From the NCBI GenBank assembly GCA_947380655.1, contig CANCRX010000096.1:1-11677 (forward strand): a stretch of DNA of 11,677 bases, read 5' to 3'. Made by a program: the position numbers and the translations under genes. Shown here one piece after another: positions 7,017 to 11,677 of the stretch. Numbering within the stretch: position 1 is the stretch's first letter; every line of letters begins with the position of its first letter. The notes beneath the pieces are model-generated. The model was not told the DNA's origin and ran no database searches. It worked only from the letters and a program-made list of their open reading frames with translations. The stretch comes from Alcaligenaceae bacterium. GTDB lineage: Bacteria; Pseudomonadota; Gammaproteobacteria; Burkholderiales; Burkholderiaceae_B.

Positions 7017-7445
7017 TCAGGTTCGAAATTGTTTGATTGCTGCGATCACGACGCCCCAGATTTCGAGTGTCTGGCCTTCTTTTGGCACGATATCGGCAAA
7101 AGTCACATTAGCGGCTTTGAGCTTGATGCGACCGGCACGCTGATAAAGTGTTTTGCAGACAAATTCCCCATCAATGACTGCTACGACAACCTGTCCATGA
7201 CCGGGTGTAATCGCGCGGTCGACGAGCACCACATCGCCATCAAAAATACCTGCGTCCCGCATCGATTCGCCGCGGATACGCAGCAGGAATGTGGCTTGAG
7301 GGTGCTGGATCAGCTGCTCCATCAGATCGATGCGTTTGACCATGTGGTCTTCGGCTGGCGACGGAAATCCTGCTCTGACGCTTGCGTCGATGACGCCTAC
7401 TGGCCAGGTCAGGATGGGGAGTGGGGTGGGATAGGGTGAGGGCAT
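7017..7445 (-). CDS. umuD: DNA polymerase V accessory subunit UmuD (self-cleaving)
   Basis: A 142-residue LexA-like S24 peptidase-fold protein. RecA-stimulated self-cleavage converts UmuD to UmuD', which activates UmuC. The cleavage site is Ala25-Gly26 in VRAGFPSPAED, matching the Cys24-Gly25 of E. coli (CGFPSPA) and the Ala-Gly of LexA. The serine nucleophile is Ser61 in RGESMRDAGIFDGD and the general base is Lys98 in DGEFVCKTL, so the Ser-Lys dyad is intact. The N-terminal arm (MPSPYPTPLPILTW) is Pro-rich and unlike E. coli, but the distance to the cleavage site is nearly the same, which supports the ATG at 7445. No good ribosome site precedes that ATG (ATATCCT), so the start is less certain than the gene. 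The LexA box begins 23 bases upstream. Confidence 0.96.
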   Translation of the reverse strand: MPSPYPTPLPILTWPVGVIDASVRAGFPSPAEDHMVKRIDLMEQLIQHPQATFLLRIRGESMRDAGIFDGDVVLVDRAITPGHGQVVVAVIDGEFVCKTLYQRAGRIKLKAANVTFADIVPKEGQTLEIWGVVIAAIKQFRT

Positions 7446-7468
7446 AGGATATTTTTGTCATCTTGATT

Positions 7469-7488
7469 TACTGTATAAATATACAGTA
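7469..7488. promoter_or_regulatory. LexA binding site (SOS box) of umuDC
   Basis: TACTGTATAAATATACAGTA has two perfect 9-base arms (TACTGTATA and TATACAGTA) around a central AA. It differs from the idealised E. coli SOS consensus, TACTG(TA)5CAGTA, at one position. It lies 23 bases upstream of the umuD start on the - strand, where LexA would block the umuDC promoter. A -10-like TATATT (5 of 6) occurs inside it on the - strand, without a clear -35. It is about 100 bases upstream of the toxin-antitoxin -10, so direct control of that operon is doubtful. Confidence 0.92.
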
Positions 7489-7563
7489 ATGTTTGCTGCT
7501 CACTCTATTCTTTGATGATTACTTTTGTGAGTTTTTGATGCCAACTCAAGATAGTTTAATAAA

Positions 7564-7583
7564 TATGCAATATGCACTATGCA
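7564..7583 (+). repeat. Three TATGCA repeats at 7-bp spacing, probable antitoxin operator
   Basis: TATGCA occurs at 7564, 7571 and 7578, a strict 7-base period, directly before the -10 hexamer at 7586. A fourth copy in inverse orientation (TGCATA, 7626-7631) overlaps the antitoxin start codon. Ribbon-helix-helix antitoxins commonly bind tandem short sites at their own promoters, so autoregulation is the natural reading. Binding itself is inferred. Confidence 0.6.
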
Positions 7584-7585
7584 CG

Positions 7586-7591
7586 TATAAT
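7586..7591 (+). promoter_or_regulatory. -10 hexamer of the mazEF-type operon
   Basis: TATAAT is a perfect -10 match 33 bases before the antitoxin ATG. No good -35 is visible at 16-18 bases spacing (hexamers there fall in the TATGCA repeats), so the promoter may be weak or activator-dependent, or the repeats may occupy the -35 region for repression. The rest of 7446-7624 contains only the LexA box. Confidence 0.5.
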
Positions 7592-7624
7592 CCAGGCAAC
7601 GCAGCTGCTCAGAGAGCGATAGCC

Positions 7625-7855
7625 ATGCATAAGCGAATAACAATTACGTTAGACGAAGACGTCTACGACGGTTTGTACAAAATCATTGGTAAAAGACGTA
7701 TCAGTCAGTTCATCGAGGATCTCGTGCGTCCTCATGTACTGGATACTGCTCTGGATGCGGGTTATCGCTCGATGGCGGCAGATACGCAAAGAGAAGCTGA
7801 AGCGATCGAATGGGTACAGGCTGTTTCACAGGATATGCACCGTGAAACGCGGTGA
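7625..7855 (+). CDS. Ribbon-helix-helix antitoxin of a MazF-type toxin
   Basis: A 76-residue DNA-binding antitoxin. The N-terminal part, MHKRITITLDEDVYDGLYKI, has the beta-strand with alternating Arg-Thr-Thr followed by the helix typical of CopG/Arc-like ribbon-helix-helix proteins, then IIGKRRISQFIEDLVRPHV as the second helix. The C-terminal part (from about residue 45, acidic and Gln/Glu-rich) would wrap and neutralise the toxin. ATG 7625 is chosen because an AGAGAG ribosome site (7611-7616) lies 8 bases upstream and the domain begins right there; the same frame is open upstream to 7493, but that part has no recognisable domain and overlaps the promoter. The toxin start overlaps its last 14 bases, the usual translational coupling of toxin-antitoxin pairs. 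It is not a classical AbrB-fold MazE. Confidence 0.85.
   Translation: MHKRITITLDEDVYDGLYKIIGKRRISQFIEDLVRPHVLDTALDAGYRSMAADTQREAEAIEWVQAVSQDMHRETR
7830..7833 (+). promoter_or_regulatory. Ribosome binding site for the toxin's GTG start
   Basis: AGGA, inside the antitoxin coding sequence, lies 8 bases before GTG 7842. It supports initiation at GTG, which puts the conserved MazF opening (KRGEVWWVEF) at the N-terminus. Confidence 0.6.
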
Positions 7856-8168
7856 GGTCTGGTGGGTGGAGTTTGATCCTGCGGTTGGCAGCGAGGTGCG
7901 CAAAACCCGTCCGTCGGTCATCATGAGTAATGATGCAGCGAACCGCAATCTTTCGCGTGTCGTGGTGGTGCCCATCACCAGCAACACGGATAGGCTCTAT
8001 CCTGGTGAGGCACGCCTCATGGTGGCAGGTAAAGCAGGTAAGGCCATGACAGATCAAATTATGGCTGCAGATAAATCACGGCTGAAAAATCAACTTGGTG
8101 TATTAACCAAAGAGGATGTTTCAGCCGTTGAAATAGCAATCCGTACACATCTGGGGATGGCACAATAA
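7842..8168 (+). CDS. mazF: MazF/PemK-family endoribonuclease toxin
   Basis: A 108-residue toxin of the MazF/PemK family, which cuts RNA at short sequences and stops growth when its antitoxin is degraded. Family marks are the opening KRGEVWWVEFDPAVGSE, the KTRPSVIMSND segment with the likely catalytic Arg23, the VVVVPITSN strand with Thr46 (equivalent to the catalytic Arg/Thr pair of characterised MazF proteins), and the AMTDQIMAADKSRL segment with the conserved D-Q-x-x-x-x-D-K-x-R-L. All expected residues are present and the length is normal, so it should be active. It starts at GTG and overlaps the antitoxin by 14 bases. Its stop is 3 bases from the convergent monooxygenase stop, with no terminator between them, so read-through would give antisense RNA into the monooxygenase 3' end. 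The RNA target sequence cannot be predicted. Confidence 0.93.
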   Translation: MKRGEVWWVEFDPAVGSEVRKTRPSVIMSNDAANRNLSRVVVVPITSNTDRLYPGEARLMVAGKAGKAMTDQIMAADKSRLKNQLGVLTKEDVSAVEIAIRTHLGMAQ

Positions 8169-8171
8169 TAA

Positions 8172-9779
8172 TCAGTGCGTAAATTCAAAGCCCTGATAGT
8201 TCTTGGCGACCATCTCGTCACAAATCGCGCGATAGCGTGCCAGGCCACCTGCATAGGGCATGAACACCTGTGGTTTGCCAGGTATGTTTGCACCCAGATA
8301 CCAGGAGTGTTTAGCTTTAGGGAGCAATGTGGCGTTGGCTGCGTCATCAACCTGCTGCTGCCAGTAGTCACTCGCTTGCTCGGTGGTTTCGATACGCTCG
8401 AGACCTTTTTGCTGCATATGACGAATGCAGTCTGTGATCCAGTTAACGTGCTGTTCGATCGCAGGTGGCATGTTGCACAGAACCGACGGGCTACCCGGTC
8501 CTGTGATCGTGAACATATTGGGGAATCCAGGAACTTGTAAGCCTAAATAAGTGCGTGGGCCTGCGTACCAGTAATCTTTGAGGGTCCGCTGGTCTCGGCC
8601 AGTGATATCCATTTTGACCAGTGAGCCCGTCATTGCATCAAAGCCAGTCGCAAACACGATGATGTCGAATTCGTATTGGTGATCGGTGGTTTTGATGCCT
8701 TGGGCGGTAATGCGTTCAATCGGTGTTTCGCGAATGCTGATCAGTTCAACGTTATCGCGGTTATAGGTTTCAAAATAGTCTGCATCGATAGGCGGACGTT
8801 TAGCGGCAAACGGATGGTCGATATCTGCGAGCAACTCGGCAGTCTTGGGGTTATGCACAATTTCACGGATTTTTTTACGAATGAAATCCGCTGCCTTGTC
8901 GTTGGCTTCCTGACTCGTGAGGATGTCCTTGAAGGCGGCACGGAACTGGAACCCACCCATTTTCCATTGCTCTTCGAAGATCGCTTCGCGTTCTTCGTCC
9001 GAGAGATCAAAAACGGAACGGTCAGCAATCGAAAACGGATGACCATTGGTATTGGTGGTCATGACTTTGTAGATATCGTCAGCGTGTTCTTTGGCGTATT
9101 GCTTGAACTCATCGGACAGGGGGTGATGACGTGCTGGCAAGCTGTAGTTAGCTGTACGCTGGAATACCGTGACATGCGCTGCTTGCTTAGCGATTTCGGG
9201 AATCGCCTGAATGCCGGTAGAGCCCGTACCAATCACGGCGACGCGTTTGCCCGTGAAGTCCACACCTTCATGTGGCCACTGGCCCGTGTGATACGACTTG
9301 CCTTTGAAATCGCTAATGCCTTCAATCTTGGGCATGTTGGCTGAGGACAGACAACCCACACCCGTAATCAGATATTTGGCGCTGTATTGGTCACCCTTGT
9401 CGGTCGTGACGAGCCAGCGATTGGTTGCTTCATCGTATTTCGCTGTTTGCATACGCGTATTGAGCGCAATGTCGGGGCGAAGTTTGAATTTGTCCGCGAC
9501 ATAATTCAGATAACGCAAAATTTCAGGTTGCTGGGGGTAACGCTCAGACCATTCCCATTCGTGAACCAGCTCTTTTGAAAAATAAAACATGTAGGAGTGA
9601 CTTTCGGAGTCGCAACGTGCGCCAGGATAGCGATTCCAGTACCACGTACCACCCACACCGTCGCCAGCTTCGAGGACTTTGGCAGAAAGTCCGAGCTTGT
9701 CACGAAGGCTTAACAGTTGGTACATGCCTGAAAAGCCAGCACCCACAATGATTGCGTCGATTTGCTGCACAGCTGACAT
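8172..9779 (-). CDS. Baeyer-Villiger flavin monooxygenase (cyclohexanone monooxygenase type)
   Basis: A 535-residue class B flavoprotein monooxygenase using FAD, NADPH and O2 to turn ketones into esters or lactones. The FAD Rossmann motif is GAGFSG (13-18), followed by GGTWYWNRYPGARCD (43-57). The Baeyer-Villiger fingerprint F-x-G-x-x-x-H-x-x-x-W-P is exact at 158-169. The NADPH motif is GTGSTG (184-189). KRPPIDADYFETYNRDNV contains Arg328, aligned with the catalytic Arg327 of cyclohexanone monooxygenase, and ATGFD lies at 377-381. Length matches the family (about 540). Overall it looks like the cyclohexanone/phenylacetone monooxygenase group, not the shorter N-hydroxylating or dimethylaniline-type enzymes. 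Substrate is unknown. No hydrolase or alcohol dehydrogenase that would complete a ketone pathway is adjacent. The ATG at 9779 is supported by the Rossmann fold starting a few residues in. Confidence 0.95.
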   Translation of the reverse strand: MSAVQQIDAIIVGAGFSGMYQLLSLRDKLGLSAKVLEAGDGVGGTWYWNRYPGARCDSESHSYMFYFSKELVHEWEWSERYPQQPEILRYLNYVADKFKLRPDIALNTRMQTAKYDEATNRWLVTTDKGDQYSAKYLITGVGCLSSANMPKIEGISDFKGKSYHTGQWPHEGVDFTGKRVAVIGTGSTGIQAIPEIAKQAAHVTVFQRTANYSLPARHHPLSDEFKQYAKEHADDIYKVMTTNTNGHPFSIADRSVFDLSDEEREAIFEEQWKMGGFQFRAAFKDILTSQEANDKAADFIRKKIREIVHNPKTAELLADIDHPFAAKRPPIDADYFETYNRDNVELISIRETPIERITAQGIKTTDHQYEFDIIVFATGFDAMTGSLVKMDITGRDQRTLKDYWYAGPRTYLGLQVPGFPNMFTITGPGSPSVLCNMPPAIEQHVNWITDCIRHMQQKGLERIETTEQASDYWQQQVDDAANATLLPKAKHSWYLGANIPGKPQVFMPYAGGLARYRAICDEMVAKNYQGFEFTH

Positions 9780-10013
9780 AGTCGTCTCATCAAGTTGAAG
9801 TTTTATTTATTCAAAAATAATACATCAAGCGATCGCATTGCACCAATGGGCCAGTATCCATTCATGAAGCGGTATTGATCCATGGCTAATGAAATGCAGG
9901 CGTGTGATCAAAAAAATGTATTTTTTTTATGACCTGTGGTTAGAATGAAGCCAATAAAAAAGAATCATTTACAACAAGAATCATTTACAACAAGATTAGT
10001 TCTTGGAGACAAC
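9780..10013. other. Divergent intergenic region between monooxygenase and fourth Bug gene
   Basis: This 234-base AT-rich gap must hold both outward promoters. Toward the monooxygenase (- strand) a candidate is TTGGTG (9841-9846 on the complement) with TATTAT (9817-9822), 18 bases apart and starting about 30 bases before the ATG. Toward the Bug gene (+ strand) TAGAAT at 9941-9946 is a reasonable -10 without a good -35. An AAAAAAAT-GT-ATTTTTTT symmetric tract (9910-9927) could bend DNA or act as an UP-like element. The 16-bp duplication is listed separately. No small gene is recognisable. Confidence 0.45.
9961..9992 (+). repeat. 16-bp perfect tandem duplication in Bug leader
   Basis: AGAATCATTTACAACA occurs twice in direct succession (9961-9976 and 9977-9992), followed by AGATTAG, which begins like a third copy. 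It ends 21 bases before the ATG at 10014 and is probably in the transcribed leader, just before the GGAG ribosome site (10005-10008). It may be a recent replication-slippage duplication or a paired regulator site. Confidence 0.9.
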
Positions 10014-11003
10014 ATGTTTAATCGTTATCTTGCGCAGTGCCTCAGAACAGGTGCGTTGTTTCTGCTTGGCTTGTCGAGTACGCAGGTTTTGGCCCAACAA
10101 GACTGGCCTAATAAAGCTGTTCACCTGGTGGTTGGTTTTGCTCCCGGTGGCGGTACCGATATTGTGGCGCGTGCGCTCGCTGCCCGGATGACTGAAAACC
10201 TCGGGCAGACAGTGATTGTCGAGAATAAGGCGGGTGCCGCCGGTACGATCGCCGCCGACATGATCTCCAAGGCAGCACCAGATGGTTATAACTTGTTGAC
10301 AGGACATTCCAATTCAAATGCGATCTCGCCTTTTGTATTGAAAAATGTTCCCTACAATCCCGCGACTGATTTCACCCCGATCACTTATCTTGGCTATGTT
10401 CCAAACGTACTGGTCGTCAATGCGTCTCTGCCTGTGAATTCGGTGGCCGAGCTGATCGCACTGGCTAAAGCTAAACCGGGTGAACTGACCTATGGATCAT
10501 CTGGGATTGGAAGTACACAGCACCTGGCAGGTGCGCTATTCGCACAGAAAGCTGGGGTCACGCTCAATCACGTGCCTTACAAAGGCAGTGGGCAGGCGAT
10601 CGTAGATTTGCTCGCCGGACAGATCACCATGAATTTTGATACCTTGCCACCCGTGCTGGAGCAGATCAAGTCAGGCAAACTCAAAGCGCTGGCTATTTCA
10701 ACACCCAAGCGCCTGCCACAGTTACCAAACATCCCAACTTTTATTGAAGTCGGGATCACCGGCTTTGATGTGACCAATTGGTATGCTGTGATGGGTCCTA
10801 AAGGAATGTCACCACAGCTTGTTGCGAGAATAGACAAGGCCGTCAAGACTGCGATGACCGATCCAAACACCAAAAAGACGCTGGATTCGCAAGGGCTACA
10901 AACTGAGGGAGCAGAAACTCCCGCAGCATTTGCTGAATTTATTACCACTGAAATAGCCAAGTATCGTCAACTGGTCCAGACGTTGAATATCAAGTCTGAC
11001 TGA
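10014..11003 (+). CDS. Bug/TctC-family periplasmic solute-binding protein (fourth)
   Basis: A 329-residue Bug-family binding protein. Residues 1-27 are a signal peptide (MFNRYLAQCLRTG, a Leu-rich core, ending QVLA), and the mature protein starts QQDWPNKAVHLVVGFAPGGGTD. Landmarks are GFAPGGGTDIVAR (41-53), VIVENKAGAAGTIAADM, APDGYNLLTGHSNSNAI, VPYNPATDFTPITYLG, and HVPYKGSGQAIVDLLAGQITMNFD. The ATG at 10014 is taken because GGAG lies 5 bases upstream and the signal peptide starts there; the in-frame upstream alternative at 9936 would translate through the tandem repeat and is rejected. It is divergent from the monooxygenase and shares its intergenic region, so the two may respond to the same compound (inference). 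It is convergent with the nitroreductase, 2 bases between stop codons. Confidence 0.93.
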   Translation: MFNRYLAQCLRTGALFLLGLSSTQVLAQQDWPNKAVHLVVGFAPGGGTDIVARALAARMTENLGQTVIVENKAGAAGTIAADMISKAAPDGYNLLTGHSNSNAISPFVLKNVPYNPATDFTPITYLGYVPNVLVVNASLPVNSVAELIALAKAKPGELTYGSSGIGSTQHLAGALFAQKAGVTLNHVPYKGSGQAIVDLLAGQITMNFDTLPPVLEQIKSGKLKALAISTPKRLPQLPNIPTFIEVGITGFDVTNWYAVMGPKGMSPQLVARIDKAVKTAMTDPNTKKTLDSQGLQTEGAETPAAFAEFITTEIAKYRQLVQTLNIKSD

Positions 11004-11005
11004 TT

Positions 11006-11677
11006 TTATTTCAGGGCAAAACCAAGTTTGTTCAGCGCAGCGACCATACCATCGCGACCGGCCATGGCCTCGGGGCCACGGACACGGTTGAGCGAATGCA
11101 GATCCCAGGCGCCCAGCGGTTTCATTTTCTGCGCTGCGTAGAAGGCATCCATCGTATCGTTGTAGCCAGGTACAACTTGTTGATGAACGCCGAGGTTGTA
11201 TTGCTCTTTATGCAAGACTGAGGCCTGCGGCAGGCGGGGCTTGATGGCGCTTAACTGTGCTGGGTCAGGGTGTCCGACACACATGCCAAACGTTGCAAAG
11301 GCACGCGGTGGCAGGCCGAGTTCTTTGGCTACACCTTCGAGGTTATTTCGAATGGCACCAATATAGACAGTGCCGAGTCCCAACGACTCGGCGGCGATCG
11401 CTGCATTTTGCGCTGCGAGTGCGGAGTCGATGGTTGCAACCAGCATCATTTCTAGGTAATCCAGGCTGCCATAGGGTTTTTCGCGTTGATCACCCAGCGT
11501 TTGCATCCGCGCGAGATCTGCAATCCAGACCAGAAAGAGTGGGGCGCTGTTGATGAAAGCTTGTTTGCCCGCGAGCTCTGACAGTCTTTGTTTGCGGGCG
11601 GGATCCTCGACTGCAACGACGCTCCAGGTTTGCAGGTTGGAGGAGGTCGAGGCGGATTGTGCGGCTGCGATCAGTAA
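11006..11677 (-). CDS. NfsA-like NADPH-dependent flavin nitroreductase, 5'-truncated
   Basis: The C-terminal 223 residues of an FMN-dependent oxidoreductase of the nitroreductase superfamily, NfsA-like branch. Such enzymes reduce nitroaromatics, quinones or related compounds with NAD(P)H in the cytoplasm. The frame is open to the window edge, so the N-terminus (probably 30-50 residues, including the first FMN-contacting Arg-Ser region) lies outside. Visible marks are AAQSASTSSNLQTWSVVAV, the typical AQSxSTSSNxQ FMN-binding stretch; ALAAQNAAIAAESLGLGTVYIGAIRNN; the ELGLPPRAFATFGMCVGHP segment; and the C-terminal DLHSLNRVRGPEAMAGRD extension near LGFALK typical of NfsA-type proteins. Its physiological substrate is unknown. 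Its stop codon nearly abuts the Bug stop, with no terminator between them. Confidence 0.9.
   Translation of the reverse strand, partial: LLIAAAQSASTSSNLQTWSVVAVEDPARKQRLSELAGKQAFINSAPLFLVWIADLARMQTLGDQREKPYGSLDYLEMMLVATIDSALAAQNAAIAAESLGLGTVYIGAIRNNLEGVAKELGLPPRAFATFGMCVGHPDPAQLSAIKPRLPQASVLHKEQYNLGVHQQVVPGYNDTMDAFYAAQKMKPLGAWDLHSLNRVRGPEAMAGRDGMVAALNKLGFALK

Noticed and set aside
7240..7461. Small ORF overlapping umuD in another - strand frame, starting at 7461
   Set aside because: It overlaps the umuD N-terminus and has no recognisable domain; the umuD frame carries the cleavage site and catalytic dyad.
7493..7624. Longer antitoxin starting at 7493
   Set aside because: The added residues show no domain and cover the TATGCA repeats and the TATAAT hexamer; the ribbon-helix-helix domain starts exactly at 7625.
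8676..9344. 222-codon open frame on the + strand inside the monooxygenase gene
   Set aside because: It lies wholly antisense to a gene with clear catalytic motifs and its translation resembles no family, so it is a shadow frame.
9829..9836. GCGATCGC octamer as a HIP1-like repeat
   Set aside because: Only two copies were noticed (9829 and about 11394), the second inside a coding region; this is consistent with chance.
9936..10013. Longer fourth Bug protein starting at 9936
   Set aside because: It would encode the tandem repeat ahead of the signal peptide and lacks a ribosome site; the ATG at 10014 has GGAG and begins the signal peptide.

Overview
The window looks like chromosomal DNA of a betaproteobacterium of the order Burkholderiales, most likely family Alcaligenaceae (Bordetella/Achromobacter/Advenella relatives). 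The reason is four separate Bug/TctC-type periplasmic solute-binding proteins in 11.7 kb, next to a CaiB-type CoA-transferase, a NIPSNAP-family protein and an NfsA-like nitroreductase, a mix typical of that family. By eye the base composition is near 50% GC, low for Bordetella itself. Genus is not resolvable from this sequence alone.

Region 1 (1-5618, all + strand) is a run of six genes: the 3' two thirds of a CaiB/BaiF CoA-transferase, a small NIPSNAP protein, two Bug proteins, an MFS transporter nine bases behind the second Bug, and a third Bug. This is a catabolic/uptake neighbourhood: periplasmic capture of small organic acids, membrane transport, and CoA activation inside the cell. No TctA/TctB membrane components of a tripartite tricarboxylate transporter are present, so the Bugs are 'orphans' here. 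No substrate can be assigned.

Region 2 (5661-8168) is a stress-response island. umuD-umuC (DNA polymerase V, SOS mutagenesis) runs leftwards behind a near-perfect LexA box at 7469-7488. A MazEF-type toxin-antitoxin pair runs rightwards from the same intergenic region, with a perfect -10 hexamer preceded by three 7-bp-spaced TATGCA repeats that may be the antitoxin's operator.

Region 3 (8172-11677) holds a complete Baeyer-Villiger monooxygenase (- strand, only 3 bases from the mazF stop), a divergent fourth Bug protein whose leader carries a 16-bp tandem duplication, and the 3' part of an NfsA-like flavin nitroreductase (- strand, 2 bases from the Bug stop), cut by the window end.

There is no stretch over 300 bases without a gene. 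The longest gaps are 9780-10013, 7446-7624 and 1104-1254. I found no rRNA, tRNA, CRISPR array, transposase or integrase. All protein families are known ones. The most unusual material is regulatory (LexA box, toxin-antitoxin iterons, leader duplication, a 13-bp hairpin) plus the polymerase V/toxin-antitoxin pairing. I do not see convincing evidence of a wholly new system.
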